This document shows positions 17,771 to 25,902 of a DNA stretch of 64,000 nucleotides, piece after piece. The notes beneath the pieces were generated by a model. That model searched no databases. It saw nothing but the letters and a program-made list of their open reading frames with translations, and was not told the DNA's origin. Each line of letters begins with the position of its first letter. Position 1 is the first letter of the stretch. A program made the translations under genes and the position numbers. The DNA comes from Balneolaceae bacterium (lineage in GTDB: Bacteria > Bacteroidota > Rhodothermia > Balneolales > Balneolaceae), in assembly GCA_017640665.1 (NCBI GenBank), contig JAEPQE010000001.1:885262-949261 (forward strand), in the 5' to 3' direction.

Positions 17771-18175
17771 ATGATTGAAACCCAAAAAAAAGTGTTGATT
17801 GTAGAAGACGATATCCTGCTTCTACTGGTTCAGGAGCGTATGGTCAAGAAATTTGGTTATGTGGTTGTGGGCACTGCATGTGAAGGAGAAGCAGCATATC
17901 GGATGATAAAACGGTATAAACCAGATGTGATTCTGATGGATATTAATCTGGAGGACGATATAAAAGGGACAGAGGTCGCACAAATGATTCGCCAGGAAGG
18001 AAATGAAACTCCGATTATCTTTTTGTCGGGTGAAAAGAATTCCAAACAGGTACAAAAGGCCAAACAACTTGGTTTTGTAGATTATCTGCTGAAACCTGTT
18101 ACCCCAAAGAAATTAAGAGAAAGCCTCGAAAGAGCCCTTAACTATGAAGCGCAGATCAATCCCTATGCGGCGTAA
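17771..18175 (+). CDS. Stand-alone response regulator receiver (CheY-like)
   Basis: 134 residues from the ATG at 17771. An upstream in-frame TTG at 17711 would add 20 hydrophobic residues unlike any receiver N-terminus. The CheY fold has VLIVEDDILLL with the acidic pair, phospho-acceptor Asp in VILMDINLEDD, Thr/Ser in IIFLSGE and Lys in DYLLKPVTP. There is no output domain; the protein ends after helix 5. No kinase is adjacent: the preceding gene is a small membrane protein and the following one is convergent. It could serve as a phosphorelay intermediate or diguanylate/kinase adaptor. A Rho-independent terminator follows 53 bp downstream. Confidence 0.88.
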   Translation: MIETQKKVLIVEDDILLLLVQERMVKKFGYVVVGTACEGEAAYRMIKRYKPDVILMDINLEDDIKGTEVAQMIRQEGNETPIIFLSGEKNSKQVQKAKQLGFVDYLLKPVTPKKLRESLERALNYEAQINPYAA

Positions 18176-18228
18176 CTTTTTGATACCATACCTAGGTGGG
18201 GATAGTTGACAGCTGACTCACTTTTTTA

Positions 18229-18255
18229 GGCGGCACCCATCAGTGTCGCCTTTTT
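18229..18255 (+). terminator. Rho-independent terminator of the receiver gene
   Basis: GGCGGCAC / GTGTCGCC stem (one G-T pair) with a 6-nt loop, followed by TTTTT. Its tail touches the stop codon of the convergent MFS gene. Confidence 0.85.
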
Positions 18256-19438
18256 ATTGGTTGTGATTCGGTGCAGGCTTCAGAAGTCGGGCTTTATAGG
18301 CAAGGATGGCAACTATAAAACTACAAAGCGATATAAAGATAAACCCTCCAAGTAATTCAAACTCTTCGACAATGAGTCCGACCACAGGTTGGGAAACCAT
18401 GCCGCCTACGTATCCAAAAGTAGCCACTGAAGTTAAGGCGATAGCCCCTTCGCGACCGGCGGCGCTGAATATCATTGGGAAGTTAAAAGCTACACCCGCT
18501 CCTGCAATCGCAATGCCAATAGATGCTATTACAATATTGGGCGAAAAAGTGGCGATCAAGATTCCTGCTCCCGCAGATAGCCCTCCCGTAACAAGTATTT
18601 TTTTTGCGCCAAATCGATTTTTGAGTCGATCTCCCACTATACGACTTATCAATAATGTTCCTGCAAATACAGAATATCCGATCGCTTCATAGCCATCTGC
18701 TATTTGCAAATGATCAGTAAAAAATAATCCAATCCAGTTGTTGATGGAACCTTCAATGGAAGCTGCCAGAAAGCAGATAATACCAATAGCGATAAGTCCG
18801 CCATGCGGCCATTGGAATTTAGGGCGTTCAGTATCCGGGTGAGGAGCGTCGTTTGGCAGGTAAGGATAAATGAAAGCCAGTATAATCAGGATAAACACAG
18901 TCATTACTAAATAGTGGATTTCAGTTGAGACGTTAAAACGAACCATAATAAGTCCGATTAGTGCTCCCGTAAGATTCCCTATCCCAAACCAGGAATGAAT
19001 CTTAGACATTTGGGAACTACCGGTTTCTGCTTCAACTTTAGAGCCTAACGCATTAATGGAAATATTGAACCCGCTTGTGCACGCGCCAATTATCATTAAT
19101 AAGAAACCTAATGCAATCCAGTTGTTCATAAATGCGATGGGTAGAAGTGTGGAGACCACAAGCAACCCACAAACAAGCGCAGTTCTTTTTGCCCCAAAGC
19201 GATTAATACTGGTCGCAACAATTGGCATCATAATTAAGGTGCCGCTGCCTCTCATTAGTAAAGCATAACCCAGGGTAGCCGCGGTTAATACAGCAGTGTC
19301 ACGAATATCCGGTACGCGTGCAGCCCAGCTCGAATAAACCAACCCAAGTACAGAAAGTGCTATACAAACGGCGTAGAGCTCTTTCTTGTGATCACGAAGT
19401 ATCGGTTGTTCGGAAGAGTGAGAAGTAATTTGAGCCAT
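18254..19438 (-). CDS. MFS transporter, YbjJ-like
   Basis: 394 residues from the ATG at 19438. The frame stays open 43 codons further, but that extension is polar, would overlap the divergent VOC gene, and precedes the normal cytoplasmic N-terminus MAQITSHSSEQP. About 12 membrane helices are visible. SSWAARVPDIRDT in the first periplasmic loop and the glycine-rich helix-4 region SGFNISINALGSKVE are like the YbjJ/fucose-permease branch of the major facilitator superfamily. The loop 2-3 motif is seen as NRFGAKRTAL and its repeat as NRFGAKKILV. The substrate is unknown; relatives are annotated as sugar or drug exporters. It is monocistronic. Confidence 0.85.
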   Translation of the reverse strand: MAQITSHSSEQPILRDHKKELYAVCIALSVLGLVYSSWAARVPDIRDTAVLTAATLGYALLMRGSGTLIMMPIVATSINRFGAKRTALVCGLLVVSTLLPIAFMNNWIALGFLLMIIGACTSGFNISINALGSKVEAETGSSQMSKIHSWFGIGNLTGALIGLIMVRFNVSTEIHYLVMTVFILIILAFIYPYLPNDAPHPDTERPKFQWPHGGLIAIGIICFLAASIEGSINNWIGLFFTDHLQIADGYEAIGYSVFAGTLLISRIVGDRLKNRFGAKKILVTGGLSAGAGILIATFSPNIVIASIGIAIAGAGVAFNFPMIFSAAGREGAIALTSVATFGYVGGMVSQPVVGLIVEEFELLGGFIFISLCSFIVAILAYKARLLKPAPNHNQ

Positions 19439-19557
19439 CAACTGGTTAACATTTAGACTCCGAAAATACGGGTAAATAGAGGTAATCCAACAATCTTTTA
19501 CAGCAAGTTCCTTACGTGTTGAGTTATTTCCGCTGAACAAAAATTTATCTTTATATA

Positions 19558-19911
19558 ATGATCTCATTCAAAATGGCCGGACCGGTTCTAGCTTCGCTTA
19601 ACATTCTTGATTCAGTGCAGTTTTATGAAGACAAACTGGGCTTTCGCCGCACATTTTGTGATGAAGGATACGGCATAGTGGTTCGGAACGGGATTCCCAT
19701 TCACTTCTGGCATTGTGATGACAAAATCTTTCCGGAGAACACCAGTTGCTACATTTATCTCAACAAAGGAGTTGACGAGCTTTTTGAGGAATATGAACCG
19801 CATGGAGTAATTCACCCGAACTCAACACTAGAAGATCATCCCTGGGGAATGAGAGAGTTCGCTATCCTGGATAATTTCGGAAATCTGATCAGGTTTGGTC
19901 AGAACCTCTAG
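19558..19911 (+). CDS. VOC family (glyoxalase/bleomycin-resistance-like) protein
   Basis: 117 residues, a single vicinal-oxygen-chelate module pair. LASLNILDSVQFYEDKLGFRR is the typical first strand-helix, and DNFGNLIRFG the terminal strand with the usual Asp/Gly-Asn turn. Similar stand-alone proteins bind bleomycin-like drugs or act as small dioxygenases. The candidate metal ligands are His in IPIHFWH and Glu in MREFAI. It is divergent from the MFS gene (119 bp between starts). Its stop codon overlaps the stop of the convergent GIY-YIG gene by 4 bp. Confidence 0.85.
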   Translation: MISFKMAGPVLASLNILDSVQFYEDKLGFRRTFCDEGYGIVVRNGIPIHFWHCDDKIFPENTSCYIYLNKGVDELFEEYEPHGVIHPNSTLEDHPWGMREFAILDNFGNLIRFGQNL

Positions 19912-20747
19912 TTTCGTCTTTCGTCGAGCAAAACGTGTAAATCATCTAACTGATCCTGTGGGATAAGAGCCGACTCAAGTCCCAGTTCTGTTTTCATAAG
20001 GTGATTGCGTTCGGGACCAAGCCTGTAGAACATTTTTAAATGCTCTATTTCATTCTCAAAGAACATTCGGGTAAACTTATCCCGAAAGCTGGTTTCATCA
20101 ATCAGATGCTCAAGCTCTTCGATGAATAGCGCCGAGCTTCCCTTGAGCAGTTGATCAACCTGAACCCCGGTCTGATCTCCCAATTTGATATTAAATCTCA
20201 TTGGAGTAATCCGTTTCAGCAACTGACTGGGAAGGAAGTGGGCATGGTTAATATCGTTATATTTCAGGTACAAAAGTTTAAGCAGGGCACCCAATCCTTT
20301 TCTTACCCTAAGATGCCCCTTGAAGCAGCCATAACATTTAGGATAATCCTGAAGCTGCCGCATCGAAAGCCTGAACTCGCGCTTATTGCCACGCCGTGTA
20401 CTAGAAATGTAGTAGTAAGTCTCGGGCTTTTTATTCGCAACATTAAAAGGAGGCCGAAGAGATCGTATCAAAAGGTTTTCGAGCAAGATCGCATCAGTTT
20501 CACTTTTACAAATTTCGAAACCAATTCGGTTAATGTGCGCAATCATCCGCTGGGTTTTCTTAGATTTTGAGTAGCGATAAGATGTAACCCGTTTCTGAAG
20601 GTCCTTAGCCTTTCCTACATAGAGAACTTGATCACGATGATCATACATCGTATAGACCCCGGGCTCATGTGGCGGCATTTCAGGAATCGCTGAATTTATG
20701 CGCTCTTTCTGAGTTTCTGATATGGGTTGAAATAGATCGAGAGTCAT
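19908..20747 (-). CDS. GIY-YIG nuclease domain protein (UvrC N-terminus-like)
   Basis: 279 residues. A GIY-YIG domain at ~28-110 shows PGVYTMYD (GIY), VLYVGKAKDLQKRVTSY (YIG with conserved Arg) and ESETDAILLENLLIRSLRPPFN-like metal-binding Glu. A uncharacterised C-terminal region (~115-279) includes Cys residues in YPKCYGCFKGH. It resembles the nuclease half of UvrC and Cho and the GIY-YIG part of some polymerase III epsilon fusions, but lacks the UvrC endonuclease V half. It is the last gene of the compact minus-strand operon, 10 bp after the barrel gene. A DNA repair or structure-specific incision role is inferred. Confidence 0.82.
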   Translation of the reverse strand: MTLDLFQPISETQKERINSAIPEMPPHEPGVYTMYDHRDQVLYVGKAKDLQKRVTSYRYSKSKKTQRMIAHINRIGFEICKSETDAILLENLLIRSLRPPFNVANKKPETYYYISSTRRGNKREFRLSMRQLQDYPKCYGCFKGHLRVRKGLGALLKLLYLKYNDINHAHFLPSQLLKRITPMRFNIKLGDQTGVQVDQLLKGSSALFIEELEHLIDETSFRDKFTRMFFENEIEHLKMFYRLGPERNHLMKTELGLESALIPQDQLDDLHVLLDERRN

Positions 20748-20757
20748 TAATGGTCGC

Positions 20758-22092
20758 TCAAAGTTGATATCCTAATACAAATGCTAGGTTTAACTGAGTC
20801 CCTCTGTTATAATTATGGAATACTATCTCTCCACGAAGCCCGGCATTAAACTGATGAATCTGATAACCAATACCTCCAAATACACCTAAACCGGATTTAA
20901 AAAGTTGATCACGATCATAAAATTCACCAGTTGTCGTCTCTTCACCCACTTCATTAAAAACGGGACGGCCATCATTCTGGATGGAATCTATTTCAAATAG
21001 AGTGGAGCTGATTGTAGCCTTAGAATTGTGTGATATCATTCTGGAAAACGAGATACCTGCATCAAAATACGGACTTATTGATGAGGCAGTAAAGGCATAG
21101 CTATACCATGCTTTCAGGTTAATAAACCAGTATTCAAGTTCCATATCTGAAACTTCATCCAGAGCAGAAATACCCTCGGGATTATATCTGAATGTATCAA
21201 AAGACCCTTCTGTAGTAGAATTGAATCTAGACAAATCAGCACCGAATGAAAATGATTTTTTCTTCAGACCACTTGGTAAAATTATTTTGAACTGATATCC
21301 AAGAAGAAAGGTAAGATTCAATTCATACTTACTTTCAAATTTGCCAAGTTTTGGTAACTCATCAAAAGGAGGGTAGGTAGTTTTCACCCTCAGGTTTAGT
21401 GAGTTTAAAGCTCCGCCAGTATAAACACTGTGTACGTAACTTGGTTTTTCGGGAATGTACAGGTAATCAGACCCATTCTGTCCATTACAATTTCGGACAT
21501 ACTCGGTGAGTGATTTTATACTAAACTTTACTTTTTCAGCATCTTGCTGAATACATTCATATCCCAAACCTGCAAGTTGAGCCTTATACCTCTTTTCATT
21601 CGTTCTTACTAACCTGTATTCACCATTTATGCTGACTACATACTGACTGGATATCAATTCGTTAAATTCTCCTTCACTTTCAACATAAAAATGAGGCCGA
21701 ATATCATAATGATAGTATAGGGAGACAGAACCTTTAACAATGACTTGAAGAAAAATAGTTGCTATTTTACTGCTTGGCCTGATTTCTCGTGCTGCATTGG
21801 TTCGAAAAGGGGAAGTATCAACCGTTACTTCTTTTGAGATATATTTCTTCTTATCGAAAACTTCGAAGCTCGTTACATCTGTAGGTAAAAAGCTTCGAGA
21901 GCCCTTAGTTACTGAAGATCTGAACTCAACCTGTTCTGGTGAACTACTTTTATTTTGGAAATTAATTTCACCGATTAAAGTCTCACCATTATTCAGCGTT
22001 ATAGTACCGGGCAGAAAATTTGATTGAGCCTGTAAGTAATTATTAAACGCAATAATAATGGTGCTTAAAAAAAGTATAATTCTTAAGGTCAT
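20758..22092 (-). CDS. Predicted outer-membrane beta-barrel protein, unknown function
   Basis: 444 residues with a signal peptide (MTLRIILFLSTIIIAFNNYLQAQ). The N-terminal ~100 residues (LPGTITLNNGETLIGEINFQ, FLPTDVTSFEVFDKKKY) match a common Bacteroidota N-terminal beta domain of uncharacterised secreted proteins. The second half (~235-444) has alternating strands with aromatic ends (GGIGYQIHQFNAGLRGEI) and ends in a strand LAFVLGYQL, as expected for an outer-membrane barrel. I do not recognise the family. It sits 3 bp downstream of the DUF2911 lipoprotein and 10 bp upstream of the GIY-YIG gene, so it is cotranscribed. Confidence 0.7.
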   Translation of the reverse strand: MTLRIILFLSTIIIAFNNYLQAQSNFLPGTITLNNGETLIGEINFQNKSSSPEQVEFRSSVTKGSRSFLPTDVTSFEVFDKKKYISKEVTVDTSPFRTNAAREIRPSSKIATIFLQVIVKGSVSLYYHYDIRPHFYVESEGEFNELISSQYVVSINGEYRLVRTNEKRYKAQLAGLGYECIQQDAEKVKFSIKSLTEYVRNCNGQNGSDYLYIPEKPSYVHSVYTGGALNSLNLRVKTTYPPFDELPKLGKFESKYELNLTFLLGYQFKIILPSGLKKKSFSFGADLSRFNSTTEGSFDTFRYNPEGISALDEVSDMELEYWFINLKAWYSYAFTASSISPYFDAGISFSRMISHNSKATISSTLFEIDSIQNDGRPVFNEVGEETTTGEFYDRDQLFKSGLGVFGGIGYQIHQFNAGLRGEIVFHNYNRGTQLNLAFVLGYQL

Positions 22093-22095
22093 TTA

Positions 22096-23262
22096 TTAAT
22101 TTATCTCAAATGGAACACTAAACAGCGTCTGTCCCCAGATTAAATTGAAACTTCCTCCCGCGTCTGTTTCTTCAACGGTGATGGTAAAGGCTTCGGTAAT
22201 ATCCGATTTTGAAGAGATCGTCATAGGAACCCTCACCAGATCTCTGGACTCATCATAGGTTCTTCCGTTTTGCCCCGTTTGCTTGTTGATGATCAAAGTG
22301 CCTCCATCGGGTTGAGGGATGGTAAAGAGGGTATATTCTCCTGCTGGCATATCTACACCTCCAACGGTCAGGTCTTCAGAGGTATAGAAATGAGTGGCTC
22401 GGTTTGCGCCGGTTCTCCATCGTTCTCCCCATGGCACAATTCCACCAAATAAATCACGTCCTCTTTTCTTAGGCGATCCATAGCTAACCACAAACTCGGC
22501 ATCTCCAATATAGTAGGTGTTTTCTTCCGCGCTGGACAATTCTCCGAATGGATTGCCAGCTATATCTTTGCGCGCAAAAAGTTTACCTAATGCATTAATA
22601 TTTACTGAAGAAGCAGGCTCGCGGTAGACTTTGAGTTTTCGTGTAGTAAGTCCGGCATCAAGAAATTCAAGATGTCCTGATTCGGATACCTGAGTACCCA
22701 TTACTCCACGGGAAGGGTGGCGAAGAGTCATCGAATCGGGGCGGATTTCTGCGATGATAAAGTTAGAAATTCTGGTACCGGAAAGCAGCGGCTGATTTAC
22801 AGTGTCCACACCGGCTGCTTTTGCATTTTGGAAGGCCAATTCAAACGGCCAGTGCACCATGTCTATAAAGGGAAGTACACCTTGCTCCTTTTCCACCATA
22901 AATGTTCTTACTTCACCTCGCCACATCATCTCTACTTCAAGGCTATCCCCTGTAGTAACGATTGACTGAAGAACATCACCTGCGGAACCAAAACCTTCTT
23001 CTAATGAGTGTCGGGTTGCAACCATTGTTTTAATGCCCCCAAGCTCATCAAAAGTTAGCTTGTAGCTGGAAAAACTTGTTTCGGGGCTGCGCAGTATAAC
23101 TTTTGCATTCATTCCGGTTTCGGTTTTTTCGAAAACCTCTACAGCAAGTGTATCGTTACCAAGCTTGGTTACATAAGCGGCTTGGTTTGTGTTATCTGAG
23201 GCTCCTCCACACGCAACGGTGAAAGAAGCTAAAGCAATAAGTAAAAGGAGGAATTGTTTCAT
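22096..23262 (-). CDS. DUF2911 domain lipoprotein
   Basis: 388 residues. Lipoprotein signal MKQFLLLLIALASFTVAC, with Cys18 as the lipidated residue. The N-terminal ~200 residues are an uncharacterised region. DUF2911 occupies ~240-385, recognised by VSYGSPKKRGRDLFG, VPWGERWRTGANRATHF and MPAGEYTLFTIPQ. DUF2911 proteins are common secreted proteins of Bacteroidota and Acidobacteria with unknown role. Here it lies 22 bp after a receiver gene and 3 bp before a barrel gene in the same operon. Confidence 0.88.
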   Translation of the reverse strand: MKQFLLLLIALASFTVACGGASDNTNQAAYVTKLGNDTLAVEVFEKTETGMNAKVILRSPETSFSSYKLTFDELGGIKTMVATRHSLEEGFGSAGDVLQSIVTTGDSLEVEMMWRGEVRTFMVEKEQGVLPFIDMVHWPFELAFQNAKAAGVDTVNQPLLSGTRISNFIIAEIRPDSMTLRHPSRGVMGTQVSESGHLEFLDAGLTTRKLKVYREPASSVNINALGKLFARKDIAGNPFGELSSAEENTYYIGDAEFVVSYGSPKKRGRDLFGGIVPWGERWRTGANRATHFYTSEDLTVGGVDMPAGEYTLFTIPQPDGGTLIINKQTGQNGRTYDESRDLVRVPMTISSKSDITEAFTITVEETDAGGSFNLIWGQTLFSVPFEIN

Positions 23263-23284
23263 AGCAATTAGTTATTTGTGTTAG

Positions 23285-23680
23285 TTAGCTTAAAAGTTCT
23301 TTGAGTCGGTTTGCATCAACAGGTTTTGGGACAAATTTAGACACTTTACTATCCCATTCTACCTGGTATAGACTTTCTTTTCCACTTTCAATGCGGGAAC
23401 TGATGACAAAAATTTCAATTTTCTTTTCCACCGAATCCCGTACAGCATCAAATTCTTTGAGAAAGTCCCATCCATTCATTTCGGGCATATCAATATCTAA
23501 AAGGATTACATCGGGCAGAGACTCACTAGCTTTCTGTAACTTCTTAAGTTGTTCCAGAGCTTCCTTTCCATTATTGTAAGTGGTAACAGTATCACCGGGA
23601 AGGAGGTTCTTGATTATTTTTTTGATCCCAAAGGTATACACTTTGTCATCGTCGATTATGCAAATACTACGTGTACTCAT
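23285..23680 (-). CDS. Stand-alone response regulator receiver, partner of the PAS kinase
   Basis: 131 residues, a single receiver: ICIIDDDKVYTFGIKKI (acidic pair), phospho-Asp in VILLDIDMPEMNGWDFL, Ser/Thr in IFVISSR and Lys in KFVPKPVD. No output domain is present. Its ATG overlaps the TGA of the upstream kinase gene (ATGA, 4 bp), so the two are translationally coupled and are very likely a cognate pair. A receiver without an output domain acts by protein-protein contact. Confidence 0.93.
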   Translation of the reverse strand: MSTRSICIIDDDKVYTFGIKKIIKNLLPGDTVTTYNNGKEALEQLKKLQKASESLPDVILLDIDMPEMNGWDFLKEFDAVRDSVEKKIEIFVISSRIESGKESLYQVEWDSKVSKFVPKPVDANRLKELLS

Positions 23681-25896
23681 TTTAGTTTTATTTTAAAGGT
23701 GGTTCCCTCTCCGGGTTCGCTTTCTACTTCTATAGAACCCCCCATCGATTCGATTTGGTTTTTGGTAATAAATAGGCCTATACCTTTCGCATTTTCGTTA
23801 CCATGGAATGTCTTGTACATTCCGAATAATTTTTCTTGATGCCTCTGCATATCAATTCCGAGACCATTATCAGAAACCTCCAGATAGAAACTACCATCCG
23901 TTTCATGCGCTGTGATTTTGATTCTTGGCGCTACTTCTGGTTTGCGGTATTTGATGGCGTTTGATATGAGGTTCAATAAAATACTTTCGAGGTAAGCCGG
24001 GTTATATCCAAAGACAAGATCTTCGGGTACATCTTCTTCAAACTTCACATTATTTGAAAGAATATCGCTAACAAGAATTTCCTTAATTTTTTCCAGGTAG
24101 ACCTTAAGATTCACATCCTTGAACTGGTCAATACTCATTTGTTGCTGATCCACGATTTCATTTAAATCGGCTATAGATTCATTCAGGTTTTCAGCAGCAG
24201 TATTCAGATATCCAAGAATTTCCCGCTGCTCTTCTTCAGATTCCTCAGGGTCGTGCAGGTTTAACAACATTGAAATATTTCCCGCGTGGTTTCTAAGGTT
24301 GTGGGAAACGATATGAGCAAAGTTTGTGAGTCTTTGATTTTGTTGTCCAATTATCTCCAGGCTATTATCCAGTTCAGATTCCCGTTGCTTTCGATCGGTA
24401 ATATCTGTTACAATAGTAAGTACCGCTTCTTCATCAGTATCAATTTGTTTGTAAGGAAGCTTGATAGTTTGATGCCAGTATTCTTCTCCGGTTTCTTTTA
24501 CCGTTTTTATTTCGGGGATAAAAATTGGCTCTCCAGACTCTATTACTTTTAAATCCGCTTGCCTGAAATTTTGTGCGTTCTCTTCAGGAACCCCCAACTC
24601 TTCATCCGTTTTACCCAGGAAATCTTCTCTGGCGATCCCAAAAAAGTCACAGGCCGCATCATTTACTACCAAGTACTTCCCAGAGAGATCTTTGATGAAA
24701 ATCAAATTTGGGATTGCATTCAGAATACTTTGAAATTGTAACCTGAGCTTGTCATTTCGTTCAGAAGCTTCCTTTATCTCGGTTATATCGGTTATATATC
24801 CAGGGGAAAGAACAGATTTATCTTCCTGTTCTTCGGGCTTTGCAAGCCCGCGAACCCAGCGCTCTCCTTTTGTAGGGTGATGGATGCGATATTCAATATT
24901 CCAGTCTGCAAGAAAAGTTACCGATTCCATAATCGAAGAAAGCACGCTTTTGATGTCGTCTTTATGAACCCTGCGCAGTAAAGGCTTAATGCTATCCTTT
25001 ATGTCTTTCGGTTTCAGATCAAAAATCTCATTTATACCTTCGCTGGCAAAAGGAAAGCGGATAGTATTATCCTTTTCCACTTTATGGAGGAAAAGAAACC
25101 CCGGAGCAAGCTCTGAAAGCTTATCAAACATTTTGCGGTTGTATTCAAGCTCATCTTCCAGAAGTTTTTTATCGGTGATGTCTCTTGTTATTCCAAAGGT
25201 GCCAATCAACTCACCTGTATTATCATAAAGGGGCATTTTTGTGGTTGATGCCCATAAAACTTCGTCTGAATCAGAGAAGGTCTCTTTTTCTACTTTTTGG
25301 AAAATAGGTTCTTCAGTCGCAATTATTTTTTGTTCATCTTGAAAGGCCTCTCTGGCATGTTCTTCACTAAAAATATCGAAGTCGGACTTTCCTATGGCAT
25401 CATCGGGATGATCCAGCCCAAACTTTCTGGCACATTCCGCATTAATTCTGATAAACTTACTATCCAGATCTTTAAAAAAGATACTTTCGTTTAAATGCTC
25501 CATCAGTCTGGAAAATAGAAAAGTCTCTAGCTTGCTAAGCTTCTCTCGGGCACTAAGATCCACTTTCTTTTTAGCTAGTCCGCTTATTTTTAAGGGCTTT
25601 CCCTCGATAGACCATTGAATAACCTCACCAAACCAAAGCACATTTATTTGCTCACCAGACTCTTTGAGTAAGTGTGAAGTTTCGACCCGAAACGTCTCTT
25701 TGCCTTTTGAATCAAAATGTTGGTTCAGCACTTCCTGAACAGAAATCAAATCCTGCTCAGAAAATTCACTTTCAAGCAGTTTCCAGTGAATAGGTTCTTT
25801 TCGATCCTCAATACCAAGAAGTTGGTAGAGAAACTCCCCGCCTTCAATGGTTTCTGCCTCAATATCCCACACCCAGTATGCTTTTCTGGAACTCAT
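23677..25896 (-). CDS. Cytoplasmic multi-PAS sensor histidine kinase
   Basis: 739 residues without membrane segments. Four PAS/PAC units are visible: ~1-110, ~135-250 (LNESIFFKDLDSKFIRIN ... GTFGITRDITDKK), ~255-375 (FASEGINEIFDLKPKDI ... GYITDITEI) and ~385-505 (AIPNLIFIKDLSGKYLVVND ... VTDITDRKQ). The kinase core has the His in NFAHIVSHNLRNHAGN, N-box LLNLISNAIKYR, G1 SDNGLGID and G2 KGIGLFITKNQIESMGG. It transfers phosphate to the receiver encoded directly downstream. Several PAS domains without cofactor signatures visible to me leave the signal open. It lies 6 bp after the M28 peptidase gene in the operon. Confidence 0.93.
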   Translation of the reverse strand: MSSRKAYWVWDIEAETIEGGEFLYQLLGIEDRKEPIHWKLLESEFSEQDLISVQEVLNQHFDSKGKETFRVETSHLLKESGEQINVLWFGEVIQWSIEGKPLKISGLAKKKVDLSAREKLSKLETFLFSRLMEHLNESIFFKDLDSKFIRINAECARKFGLDHPDDAIGKSDFDIFSEEHAREAFQDEQKIIATEEPIFQKVEKETFSDSDEVLWASTTKMPLYDNTGELIGTFGITRDITDKKLLEDELEYNRKMFDKLSELAPGFLFLHKVEKDNTIRFPFASEGINEIFDLKPKDIKDSIKPLLRRVHKDDIKSVLSSIMESVTFLADWNIEYRIHHPTKGERWVRGLAKPEEQEDKSVLSPGYITDITEIKEASERNDKLRLQFQSILNAIPNLIFIKDLSGKYLVVNDAACDFFGIAREDFLGKTDEELGVPEENAQNFRQADLKVIESGEPIFIPEIKTVKETGEEYWHQTIKLPYKQIDTDEEAVLTIVTDITDRKQRESELDNSLEIIGQQNQRLTNFAHIVSHNLRNHAGNISMLLNLHDPEESEEEQREILGYLNTAAENLNESIADLNEIVDQQQMSIDQFKDVNLKVYLEKIKEILVSDILSNNVKFEEDVPEDLVFGYNPAYLESILLNLISNAIKYRKPEVAPRIKITAHETDGSFYLEVSDNGLGIDMQRHQEKLFGMYKTFHGNENAKGIGLFITKNQIESMGGSIEVESEPGEGTTFKIKLK

Positions 25897-25902
25897 TTTT
25901 GG

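Noticed and set aside
18306-18692. 128-codon frame opposite the MFS gene
   Set aside because: Low-complexity Pro/Ala/Ser/Thr translation typical of an antisense shadow; the minus-strand transporter is unambiguous.
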